Shown here in pieces: positions 23,026-32,687 of a DNA stretch of 64,000 nt (the first letter of the stretch is position 1; each line of letters starts with the position of its first letter). The DNA lies in contig SIJG01000137.1 of NCBI GenBank assembly GCA_023374025.1, forward strand, positions 194,114 through 258,113. Direction: 5' to 3'. The notes below the pieces were generated by a model. That model had not been told where the DNA came from. It did no database searches and saw only the letters and a list, made by a program, of their open reading frames with translations. Source of the stretch: Heterodera schachtii. Its lineage: Eukaryota > Nematoda > Chromadorea > Rhabditida > Heteroderidae. The position numbers and the translations under genes were made by a program.

Positions 23026-23310
23026 CTTATTTCCGTCTTGCGGTTAATTTCTTAACCGCCGTTAAAATAGGTAGAGGTAGACCATGGTCAAGACTTTAAC
23101 CACAATTCTCGTTTCCATTAACCTTGTTAACGCTTAACTACGGTTAATTTAACCACTTAACCGCGGTTATAAGGGGCCGCTTCACAACGGTTAACGCCTC
23201 TAAATCACTTATTTTCATTTTTTGGTATTCTCGTTTTCGCTTAGTTAACCGCGGTTTAATTTTTCCCTTGTAATTTTAACCACAAGTCGTAGCAGGGTTA
23301 AGCCCTTGGT
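23026..23310. repeat. Cluster of TTAACCGCGGTTAA words
   Basis: At least eight copies or half-copies of the palindrome TTAACCGCGGTTAA in about 280 bp, interspersed with non-repetitive DNA. Resembles the word-rich subterminal zones of nearby elements, but terminal repeats were not identified. Confidence 0.55.
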
Positions 23311-23667
23311 TGAGAAAATTTGAAAAATATTTGAATAAAAATGCTCTAAAAATTTTTTAAATCGTCACAGCTATTAAAGGAAGTTAAAAAACATAATTAT
23401 CTTTTATATAACCGGCATTTATAATTTTTTTTTAATTTAAGGCCCATTTCTTTTTAATTATCGGTTTTTTTTTGTTTTGCCGTGGGCACTTTTGTCGGCT
23501 CGCTATTTGACCTTCACTTAGCAGTTGAGTGTGGACTCCGTGATCCGTGATTACAAAAAAAAAACTTTCCGAATGATTTTTTTTTATTTAAATTTATTAA
23601 CAAAAAACGGAATTTAATTGCTGGAAAACATCCAAAAGATTTTTTAAAGAAACCAAGGGGGTTGGAG

Positions 23668-24914
23668 GGTGTGTGGACATTTCGCCAACTGGACATCTCG
23701 CCAACTGATACTTCGCCAACTGACATCTCGCCAACTAAACCAAATTCGGACGTTTCGCCAAGTAAGCTAAATTCGGACGTTTCGCCAACTGACATTTCGC
23801 CAACTAAACTAAAATAAATTTTTTAGTCATATATTGATTTAATGATATAGGGCTATAAATTATATGCTTTTGCATATTTTTTCTGCGCATATGCTATAAA
23901 GAAAGGGGCTCAAAAATAGCATTTCTGCGTTAAAATTTTTTGATTAGGTGAAGGTTTTTAGTGCATATAAAAGCATATTTTGGGGGTTTTCGAGAATAAA
24001 TGCATATTTTGCCATTTTTGAATTTTTAGAGCATATTTCGGTACTTTTTGGCAAATCTTCATAAGAAAAATGAGAAAAAAGTGAAAAATACACCCCTAAG
24101 GATCGACTTTTTTGGAAATTAAAAAAAATACACCCTTGAAATCGAAAAATTTTGAACTTTTTATAAGAAATTTTGAAAAAAAATTTTGATGCAAAAGATA
24201 CAAAAAAAAGTAATTTTGTTTGAGCATAAAATAAAAATTTAAAAAAAAAATTCAAAATTGCATATATAAATTTTGAAATTCAATATTTTTTGCAATTGTC
24301 TAAAAAAAGTTTCTTAGTCATTGTTTGGAGTTTTTAAAGTCAATTCTGATTTTTACAGAATTTTGGCATTTTTTTGAGAATTTTGGTTATTTTTAAGGCA
24401 TATTTTAGTGCATATTTGGGCATTTTTCGAGTTTTTAGGGCATATTTAAGGGATTTTTAATGCATATTTTATGCGCATATTTGGCATTTTTTAGTGCATA
24501 TAATTTATAGCCCTAATGATAATAAAAATTATATATGAGTCGTTTTTTTGCAGGACACGATGATACGTAGGGATTCTGAATTCTCTCATCAAAGAAATAC
24601 AGTCACTGCGATGAATTGATAAGTGATATGATAAGCGAAAAAGCATTGAGAACCCTGGTTTTCATAGATACACATTTGCATTAAATTATATTACTATTCT
24701 CTAGCAAAAAATAATTTTAGAGTAGTTGGCAAAATAAGTTGGCGAAATGTCAGAATTATGGTTAGTTGGCGAAACGTCCGAATTTGGCTTAGTTGGCGAG
24801 ATATCCAGTTGGCGAAATGTCAGTTGGCGAAATGTCAAAATTATGGTTAGTTGGCGAAACGTCCGAATTTGGCTTAGTTGGCGAAATGTCCAGTTGGCGA
24901 AATGTCATCGTGCC
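23668..24914. mobile_element. TIR element with 9-bp TSD GGGTTGGAG, AGTTGGCGAAATGTC words
   Basis: The left zone (23675-23815) is an array of ACATTTCGCCAACT; the right zone (24722-24908) is the complement (AGTTGGCGAAATGT). Tips are GGTGTGTGGACATTTCG and, complementing the right end, GGCACGATGACATTTCG. GGGTTGGAG occurs immediately outside both ends (23659-23667 and 24915-24923). Another element (23848-24513) is nested inside. GG tips with a 9-bp duplication fit the Merlin group better than hAT; no transposase is present. Confidence 0.72.
23848..24513. mobile_element. hAT-like element, GCATAT words, nested
   Basis: Begins TAGGGCTATAAATTATATGC; the right end is complementary (GCATATAATTTATAGCCC). 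An 8-bp repeat TAATGATA lies at 23840-23847 and 24514-24521. The body consists of GCATATTTT words with a TACACCCCTAAGGATCGA core near 24090. Inserted into the element at 23668-24914. Confidence 0.78.
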
Positions 24915-25047
24915 GGGTTGGAGACCACAAACTTACAAATTCCTCTATTCATTTAAATTAGAGTAGAGCGGGACCGGGAATTTTGGGTAAAACCGGGACC
25001 GGGACTTGCCGGGACCTGAGAAGCCGGGACCGGGACCTCGATTTTTC

Positions 25048-25476
25048 GGTACTAATGTAGTTTGTATCCCCCTTTTGGGTCAAATTTTTTCAACTTTTTT
25101 TTTTCTGTTTTTTTTATCAGAATTGCTTTAAATACAATTAAAAAGTGATTTAGGTGTTTAAAAAGCCCATAGTTGGACGTTTTCCGTCGTGGTTCTTCCT
25201 TTGAATTGCATATCCAAAGCGGTTGATTCCGGTCTTTAATCCATTTGTAGCTCATTTCATTGCCACAGTCACAAAAACGGGTGGTGTGTAGAAGTTTGAG
25301 TTCTTTGAGCCATTTTTCAAATTCATTGTCTGGTAGAGACAAAAGTTTGAATAAATCGTCAATAGTAAAATTTTTAAGCGTTTCCATTGATCTAAAAGCA
25401 ATTCTGATAAAAAAAACAAAAAAAAAAAAGTTGAAAAAATTTGACCCAAAAGGGGGATACAAACTACATTAGTACC
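25048..25476. mobile_element. Merlin-like mini-element, TSD GATTTTTC
   Basis: 429 bp with near-perfect terminal inverted repeats of about 100 bp starting GGTACTAATGTAGTTTG. Flanked by identical 8-mers GATTTTTC at 25040-25047 and 25477-25484. GG tips, an 8-bp duplication and an internal IS1016/ISXO2-type zinc-ribbon frame all point to the Merlin superfamily. Inserted into the GGGACC element. Confidence 0.82.
25052..25462 (-). CDS. Truncated Merlin-like transposase N-terminal domain
   Basis: 136-codon open frame spanning the mini-element almost TIR to TIR. From the internal Met at 25387 (METLKNFTIDDL) it reads about 80 residues with a helical N-terminus, then FCDCGNEM, WIC and RRKTSNYGLF. This follows the layout of IS1016/Merlin transposase N-termini: Cys-x-x-Cys-type ribbon, Gly-x-x-Met, Trp-x-Cys, then a basic RKxS turn. 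The DDE catalytic region is missing altogether. First and last residues are translated inverted repeat. If expressed it could bind TIRs without cutting; that is speculation. Confidence 0.6.
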   Translation of the reverse strand: MYPPFGSNFFNFFFFVFFIRIAFRSMETLKNFTIDDLFKLLSLPDNEFEKWLKELKLLHTTRFCDCGNEMSYKWIKDRNQPLWICNSKEEPRRKTSNYGLFKHLNHFLIVFKAILIKKTEKKKLKKFDPKGGYKLH

Positions 25477-25884
25477 GATTTTTCTTCGGGACCGGGACCG
25501 GGAACCGGGACCAACCGGGAAATTTTAAAAATTCAAAAAATTTTAAAAAATTAAAAAAATTAAAAAAAAATTCAAATTTTAATTTATTTCAAGTAAAATA
25601 ATACAAAATTAATTTTTTTATTTTTTATTATTTAATAAAATCCAAAAGTTAAAGTTAAATTAAATTAAAGAAAATTTTCGGATCAAAATTTCTTCAATTA
25701 TTTCAAGCAATTAATCATTTGGGCCAAATGGTCGAATATTATTTGAAATTTAGATTTACTTATCACAGCACTTTTTTCGGCGCGCTTTTTCCAGAAAACT
25801 TTTGGGGAAGAAAGGGGGTCCGGGCCGACAGGCGCCGCCGGGGGAAATTTTGAAAATTTGAGTGAGATTTGTTAACAGATTTTC

Positions 25885-27344
25885 GGCTACCCGACTTTTG
25901 GGGATTTGCAACTTGGGGACCCGACATTTGGGGACCCGACTTTTGGGGATCCCGACATTTGGGGACCCGACTTTTGGGGACCCGACACTTAGGGAACCCG
26001 ACATTTGGGGATCCCGACATTTGGGGACCCGACATTTGGGGACCCGACTTTTGGGGACCCGACACTTAGGGAACCCGACATTTGGGGACCCGACATTTGG
26101 GGACCGAACGACATTTGAGCAAAAGGCATTTAGGGAAACCACCGACATTTGGCAACCCGACATTTAGGGACCCGACATTTGGGGATTTTAGTAAAACAAA
26201 AATAAATTATTTAAAAATTTAATTTTAAGCCCAAAATTAGACAAAATTACGTCTGCTTTAGCCAGAGTTAATTCCATTGCAAGAAAAAATTAAATAATAT
26301 TTAAAGATTAACTCTGTTTCCGAACTCACCGCGAGGAAATAGCAGAATTTTGAGCCCATACTAACCACAAACAATAGACAAGTCACAATACATTTTTTAA
26401 GTACAGTACACCCTTTTTCAACTTTTCTTTAAAGTGCCTTTACCAAGGGCCAACGGGATGTGAAAACAGAATTAATCACCATTTGGGTCGTCCCAATTCT
26501 CAAAATCATTGCGCATAAGTCGGTATTGCAAAGATCTGAGATGAGCAAGAATCTCATCATCGTTTGTGTTCTCAATGGCATCAAAGCCTTCAACCAAATT
26601 TCTGATAGCCAATCATTTTCTCGGTATGTTTTCTTCCGTTCTCGAATTCTTATCCCTTGAGTTTTGTCCAACTCATAATGCCGCAGCTTATCGGCTGCGA
26701 TTCGCTCTTCTTTCTTCAGAACAGTGATAACTCTGATAATTAAAAGATATTAAGCTGATTAAACACGGTTTTCACTTCGATAATGGCGTACACTGGTGAC
26801 TTGTCTATTGTTTGTGGTTAGTATGGGCTCAAAATTCTGCTATTTCCTCGCGGTGAGTTCGGAAACAGAGTTAATCTTTAAATATTATTTAATTTTTTCT
26901 TGCAATGGAATTAACTCTGGCTAAAGCAGACGTAATTTTGTCTAATTTTGGGCTTAAAAGTAAATTTTTAAATTAATTTTTTTTTGTTTTATTAAAATCC
27001 CCAAATGTCGGGTACCTAAATGTCGGGTTGCCAAATGTCGGTGGTTTCCCTAAATGCCTTTTGCTCAAATGTCGTTCGGTCCCCAAATGTCGGGTCCCCA
27101 AATGTCGGGTTCCCTAAGTGTCGGGTCCCCAAAAGTCGGGTCCCCAAATGTCGGGTCCCCAAATGTCGGGTTCCCTAAGTGTCGGGTCCCCAAAAGTCGG
27201 GTCCCCAAATGTCGGGATCCCCAAATGTCGGGTTCCCTAAGTGTCGGGTCCCCAAAAGTCGGGTCCCCAAATGTCGGGATCCCCAAAAGTCGGGTCCCCA
27301 AATGTCGGGTCCCCAAGTTGCAAATCCCCAAAAGTCGCACCACG
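25885..27344. mobile_element. Fold-back element with CGACATTTGGGGACC words, TSD CAGATTTTC
   Basis: The outer arrays of CCCGACATTTGGGGA (25890-26185) are mirrored at 27000-27335. The next inner ~200 bp arms are also near-perfect inverted copies (26186-26395 against 26800-26995). CAGATTTTC flanks both sides (25876-25884 and 27345-27353). The centre carries a gene fragment (26472-26732, minus). Open frames in the arrays are repeat artefacts. Confidence 0.8.
26472..26732 (-). pseudogene. Captured exon of an unidentified gene
   Basis: On the minus strand an AG at 26733-26734 precedes an open stretch ITVLKKEERIAADKLRHYEL and then RIRERKKTYRENDWLSEIW. After one frame change it continues EGFDAIENTNDDEILAHLRS ... 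NDFENWDDPNGD and a stop. The charged composition is unlike the flanking DNA, and the piece sits exactly in the centre of a fold-back element, so I infer transduplication of a host 3' exon. A more decayed relative lies in the sister element (18570-18700). Parent gene not recognised. Confidence 0.5.
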
Positions 27345-27816
27345 CAGATTTTCAACAAAAATGGCTTCTTTTTTGGGATTATTAGGCTCAGTTTGTACGG
27401 ATTTTCATTTAAAATATGATAAAATATATATCAATTAAAAAATATGAGGAATGATATTTTCTTGATAGGAAAACCAATGAGTATACAAAAAAATTTAGAA
27501 TATTTTAATTAGTGTAGAGGGACTGAACCAGGGGAAAGAAGAAGGGAAAGTCAAGCCATTTGTACAATTGTCAGTGTCACTTTTAAAGAATATATTAATA
27601 TATTTTTTAAATTTTTCCCTTTAACTCTAATTTTCATCTCTAATTTTTCACTCAGACCCCCATTCTTATCAGTGCTTGTTTTTCCCGGTTCCCGGTTGCC
27701 CTACCGGGACCGGGACCTGAGCTTTTCAAAATCCGGGACCGGGAACCGGGACCGGGACCTTGGATGACCGGGAATTCCCGGCCCGGTCCCGGTCCCGCTC
27801 TACGCTAATTTAAATC

Positions 27817-28545
27817 AAAATTTTTTGTTTTTCAAAACCGCTTTTTTGCGGCGTGCTTTTTCCAAAAAACTTTTCGAGTACATGGGGGCAGGTGATGCCA
27901 ATAGGTGCTGCCGGGAAAATTTTTTTGTAATTTTTAATGCGATTTGTCAACATATTTTTTCAAAAAAGTGATCAAGTTTAGCGATTTTAAGCAAATTTTC
28001 CAAGTAACGTAAGGATTTTTAGGGTCAGGCGGTGCCGATAGGCGCCGCCAGGAAATTTTCGAAAATTTCAGTTCAATTTATTAACAAAAATTGTTAATTT
28101 TTTGAAAAAAATTCAATAAAAATTCCCTATGTAAAATGCCAATCACGGATCAAAATCACGGGAAAATTGAAAAAATTCGTGACCTGATCACGACACCCCA
28201 ATAAGCCCGTGGTTCCCTTGGTCCTGCTCCGTGATCACGGCCAGCCCTGCTGCTGACTGATTAGAAAGCAATTCTCTTGGAATTCCACTCAAATCCTCGC
28301 AAGATAAGAGTGTTTATCATAATATTTATTCATTTATAATTTCATATATTTTATTCAATAATTTACTCCATAATGTAATAAATGCATAATAAAAGAATAA
28401 ACAGAGATAAAAAAAATTTGGAATTACGTCAAACATTAATATGCATAAAAATGCAAATCAATAAATAACTAATTTTGAGCCATTTTTAGCAGATTTTCAT
28501 CATATGTACCCCGTGTACCCCCCCCCCTGGGACCGTCCCTGGCTC
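27817..28545. repeat. Two copies of a hairpin-containing dispersed repeat
   Basis: Holds GGTGATGCCAATAGGTGCTG (27890-27910) and GGCGGTGCCGATAGGCGCCG (28026-28045), each followed by a GCGATTTGTCAACA/TTTATTAACA motif. The family recurs at 36.5, 37.3, 43.1, 46.8 and 47.6 kb. ATCACGG words occur at 28140-28245. A run of ten C lies near 28518. Confidence 0.55.
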
Positions 28546-28549
28546 TCAC

Positions 28550-29636
28550 CCAATGGTATTATTGTCGCCCCACAAATCAAATTGGACAGTGTTCAAATTT
28601 TTGTCCCAATTTTCGTCCTTTTTCCGCTGAATCGTAGCCGTCTCCCCAACAATTATTGGACATCGCTTTAGCAGCCAATTATACTCGGATTCTTTCCACA
28701 ATGTCAGCTTCTCATTTGTCACTTCGTTCACCAATTCAAATTGTTCAATTGGCATTTTTGTCATCGTATGAAAAATAAGTTGAATAAAGTAACTGACAGA
28801 AGTGGTGGCACGGAGAAATGTCTAAACAAATAAAAAATTCGGAATTCCTTTTTTCATCCGTACGATTAATTGGTAAAACAAAACAAAAAATTCAACGAAA
28901 AATAGGGCGGGCCACCTCTTTGAAGTTGTTGATCCATTCGAGAGTCGGTGGACCCAAATAATCAAGCGATCACATCGGGGAACAGATCATCGGAATCGAT
29001 TGAATACAATTGATCAAGATCAATGAGAATTGTCAGTGAAATGCCATGGCGCAAATTGCCATTGGCAAAGCGCAAATGGCGAATGTTTGTCGCAAAAATT
29101 GGCCAAATGTGACGGGCCAAAATATCCCAAATTCGCTGGACATCTTCGGTTTCGTCACCATCAATGGACAACTCCAATTCGGTGCCCATTCTGTCCCAAA
29201 TGTGCTTGTTGGAACGAATAAATTCAATAACAGAATGGTCAATGTAGCTGAAGAAACATAAAAAATGCTTTAATAAAACATGAAATTACTTAATCCAAAG
29301 AAAATTAAATCGGATTTTGTTGGGCAGCGGACGATCCGGCATCGGAAAATCCACCCATTTGCCATCGATCCATACAGACAGTGTCGGTTCTGGTCCTTCG
29401 CCCTTCTCAGTATTGATATGACTCCAAATTGTCAATTCGCTTTTTCCGTCAAAATGCGCGTCCACCAAAATATCAAAACGGTCGGAAAGCAATGCCATTT
29501 TGAGGCCGAGTTGGGGACGGTCAAATGATGGCAGAATGTCCATCCAAACGTCACTACAAATCCAACTGAAACAATGGGAAAAAATTGGGTAAACACAAAA
29601 TTTTAATTTTTAAAATTTCTTCACCGTCTGTTCATT
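28550..29636 (-). pseudogene. F-box-like paralog A, broken in exon 3
   Basis: Exons on minus: 29636-29626 (MNR), 29565-29290, 29247-28916, 28821-28550. Exon 2 encodes the conserved SWICSDVWMDILPSFDRPQLGL...ALLSDRFDILVD block, which fits an F-box (a SCF ubiquitin-ligase adaptor motif). Exon 3 lacks the segment equivalent to SKWLHTPSKNG and reaches a TGA at 28962-28964; downstream codons are shifted. Exon 4 (MPIEQFELVNEVTNEKLTLW) is intact. The last short exon is missing; repeat sequence follows. Confidence 0.75.
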
Positions 29637-29639
29637 TGT

Positions 29640-29851
29640 TTTGCGGCAATTAACAGCACAATTATTGTCGTAATTTGTGATTGCGAAAAATGAAATTAGT
29701 AGCTAAACTAAAAAAAAAGTTATTTATACAATTTTATGGGAAGTGTCTGTGTCTGTCTGAAAAATTTTAAAATTAAGTTGCTGAAAAAAATAAGATTTTT
29801 CAAAAGATTTGCCGGAGAAATTTTAAAAACTAATTTGTAAGTTGATTTTTG
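29640..29851. other. 5' flank of paralog A
   Basis: AT-rich promoter-side sequence up to the palindromic repeat. No defined regulatory motif recognised. Confidence 0.3.
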
Positions 29852-30337
29852 GGTAATACTGCCGATGGTCCCCCCCCCCTTTTTGAAGAAAAATTTTTTT
29901 GTTCTGAAAAGCCTTGGAAACATGTTTATGGGGTTTATGGGGGTTTTCTGGGTCGCTGATCACGAATATGACCTTCATTTGGACCAATTTCGAATCCCGG
30001 ACCCAAATTCGAACAAAAAGTCGAAAACTCAAAATTTCCGAAATTCACTTTTAGGTTCGTAGCTGTACAGAATGACCGTTCTTTGATATTCCAATGGTTT
30101 TTGACTAAATTTAGCTTATTTAGATCAATTTAGGACAAAAGTAAGAATTTCGAAAAATTTTGAATTTTCGACTTTTTGTTCGAATTCGGGTCCGGGATTC
30201 GAAATTGGCTAAAATGAATGTCAGATTCGTGATCAGCGACCCTAAAAAGCCCATAAAACGTGTTTTCACGACTTTTTATAACAGAAAAAAAAATTTTTCC
30301 AAAAAGGGGGGACCATCGGCAGTATTACCGATTTTTG
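29852..30337. repeat. Palindromic repeat, ends GGTAATACTGCCGATGGTCC
   Basis: The left arm (29852-30050) and right arm (30140-30337) are inverted copies over nearly 200 bp. Both have TCGCTGATCACGAAT and AATTTCGAATCCCGGACCC. The two arms nearly meet at the centre. Confidence 0.8.
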
Positions 30338-30990
30338 GGCAATTGTGTAGAATTGTGGTCCCGACGAAAAATAAACTTAAAATTTTTATTTTATTTTTTC
30401 CTGGGGTGGAAAAATACGCTGATTACGAATCTGAGCTCAGATTTTAGAAAATCATTGATTTTGTCTATGACTTTTCATCAGGTACTTGATTTTTTTCCAA
30501 AATTATAGGAAAATTAGTTGGACGTAAAAACTTATACAAAGATGTTGTAGAACTGAAAAAGAGCTTTCGAATGAGCTACTGAATGTCTATTTATGATTTT
30601 TTGAAATTTAATTACTGGTCCTTGGGGTCATATGAAACGGGGTCTGGAGTTCGAGACCGCTTGGCTGCAATTAATTTTTTTATGATACTTGATGAAAAAT
30701 CACAGACAAAATGATGGCTTTTGTAAAATCTGAGTTCATATTCGTGATCATCTCATTTTTCTATCCCAAATTCATTGGAAAAAAAGTTTTTAAAAAATTA
30801 AAAATTTTGGAAAAAATCAAGTACTTGATGAAAAGTCATAGACAAAATCAATGATTTTCTAAAATCTGAGCTCAGATTCGTGATCAGCGCACTTTTTTGC
30901 CCCAGAAAAAAATAAAATAAAAATTTTAAGTTTATTTTTCGTCGGGACCACAATTCTACACAATTGCCGATTTTTGTAACAGATTTTGAC
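30330..30990. repeat. Second palindromic repeat sharing its border with the first
   Basis: Arms 30330-30510 and 30820-30990 are inverted copies with TACACAATTGCC/GGCAATTGTGTA, GTCCCGACGAAAAATAAA, TCTGAGCTCAGATT and AGTACTTGAT. The ~300-bp centre is unrelated. A decayed copy is at 15960-16090. Confidence 0.78.
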
Positions 30991-31279
30991 CAAAAAAACT
31001 TTTGGCTAAAATTAAGAAAGCTAAAGGAATAAATGGACCGAAGGTGGGGGAAATTTTGTTTGGTGTGAAACGAAGAAAAAATCTTAAAAATATAATATTT
31101 CGGCAAAATGTCGCCAATTAAAAAGTGAACATAATGCCATAATATTCATAAAATGATTAAATTCAAAAATCTTTTTGAAATGTCTTTGCATTTTTCGAAA
31201 AATTCAGCGTAAAATGTAATTTTAATGCATACAATGTCATAATACAGAATATTGTATTATTTTGTTGCTCATTTTTCAG

Positions 31280-31515
31280 GTACATTGACCATTCCGTCAT
31301 CGAACTTCTCCGTGCTAATCGGCAAATTTTCGACAAAGGCACCAATTTGTATTTGCATTTGTGTTCATCCGAATGCAATATCCAGCCAATTTTTTCCGTT
31401 TTTGCCAGTCAAATTTGGTTCAAAATAGTGCTCATTTGGACAATTTGCTTCGTCTCACTTCGCCGACAATTCTTACCGATCTTAAACAATTGCGTACAAT
31501 CAATTTCCAAAAAAG
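31280..31515 (+). pseudogene. F-box-like paralog B, exon 3 fragment
   Basis: After CAG at 31277-31279 the sequence GTACATTGACCATTCCGTCA opens the exon-3 block (YIDHSVIELLRANRQIFD). The frame is lost within ~80 residues and the rest (LRRQFLPIL) is only recognisable by DNA alignment to the paralogs. No exon 2, 4 or 5 nearby. Confidence 0.65.
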
Positions 31516-31519
31516 TTAA

Positions 31520-32050
31520 ATCAATTTTGAGTAGAGCTGAGCGGGACCGGGACAGGAAAAGTTTTTTGGAAAAACTGTACACAAATAATTTTGAAATTTA
31601 GCAAGCTAATAAAGCAATTTAAGGGCTTTCGTATGATAAGATTGTTCAATTTGGTTGCGTCTGAGAAAAGTTATGAGTGGATTTAGTCAAAAATGTAGCA
31701 AAATTTTGCACTTTTTTTCCTTCGACCCATTTTTTTTTTGCACGCCAAATGAGACTTGAAAATTTTAATCTACTGGCTACCCTGGTAATAATGGAAAATC
31801 TGGATAAAATTGGTTTTGAGCAATTTTAAGTTTTGGGACCTCCGATAAAAATTTATCACCAAATTCCAATAGACCATCTCAAAAATGATCGGCCATTTCT
31901 CAAGTATATTGAACAAAAATACTAAAACAATCAGACAAATAAATGTGTAAGAAGCAACAAAAGCATTTGAAGAGAGAATAAGCATCAAATTAAATTACAA
32001 TTGGTAAAATCGTCGACAATTTTTCAAATATAATTAATAATTTCATTGTT
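31520..32050. other. Repeat remnants
   Basis: A partial GAGCGGGACCGGGAC word at 31538-31552 and AT-rich sequence. No gene. Confidence 0.35.
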
Positions 32051-32310
32051 TCATTCGTCCGCTTTTTCTTCTTCCGCTAATGGCGACAAAGGCCTAAAAT
32101 TTAATTTAGTGCCATTTGAATTGGATCAATTATCCGTTTACTGTTCTGCTCACCCAATGCATGTATTGATGTCATCCCACAAATGGAAATGGACATTGTT
32201 CAAATTGTCGTCCCAATTTTCGTCTTTCTTCCGCTGAACCGTCACCGTATTCCCAATTGAACACCGTATCAGCAGCCAATTATACTCGAATTTTTTCCAC
32301 AGTATCAACG
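32051..32310 (-). pseudogene. F-box-like fragment, exons 4-5 only
   Basis: On minus: part of exon 4 (32310-32154, LWKKFEYNWLLIRCSIGNTV ... LWDDINTCIG) with a normal donor at GG|GTGAG, then the short last exon 32093-32051 (PLSPLAEEEKADE, stop). The 5' half is replaced by unrelated AT-rich DNA. Confidence 0.7.
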
Positions 32311-32687
32311 GTTTCTTCTGTTTCTGTTGATCAGTTGCAGAAATGGGGCGGTGATTGGCGGAGGAAAGTTTTTTTTTTTTTTGACGGGTGCCATTTAGAA
32401 TATTTAGCCTAAAAATGGCGATTTTTTTCAATTTTACTCAAAATCATTTAAAATTTTCGGATGGAAATTTTCTGTTTTGCAAACTGAAGGCAATTGGTCG
32501 ATTATTAATACCTTTATAATAAGAGAAATAGCAAAGATTTGAGCATTTGCTTCTACGTTTTCATTTTCGATTTTGGTGACTATAAAAATGGTTGTTTTTT
32601 CGATTGGTCTCTCATTGTGTAAAAATATTTCTAACATAATTATTATTGTGCCCTTTGTGACGTCCGTAATTGTGCTATTGCCACAAA

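Larger units (their letters stand above)
24950..27816. mobile_element. Composite: GGGACC-word element split by two insertions
   Basis: The left end ATTTAAATTAGAGTAGAGCG and the right end (complement ATTTAAATTAGCGTAGAGCG) match. Both are followed inward by GGGACCGGGACC words (24966-25035, 25487-25530, 27690-27800). Between them sit a Merlin-like mini-element (25048-25476) and a fold-back element (25885-27344). Host and guests can be ordered in time from this nesting. Confidence 0.65.

Noticed and set aside
25862..27419. Open frames of 65-135 residues rich in GDPTFGDP and MSGPQKSG
   Set aside because: Translations of the CGACATTTGGGGACC word arrays in the fold-back arms.
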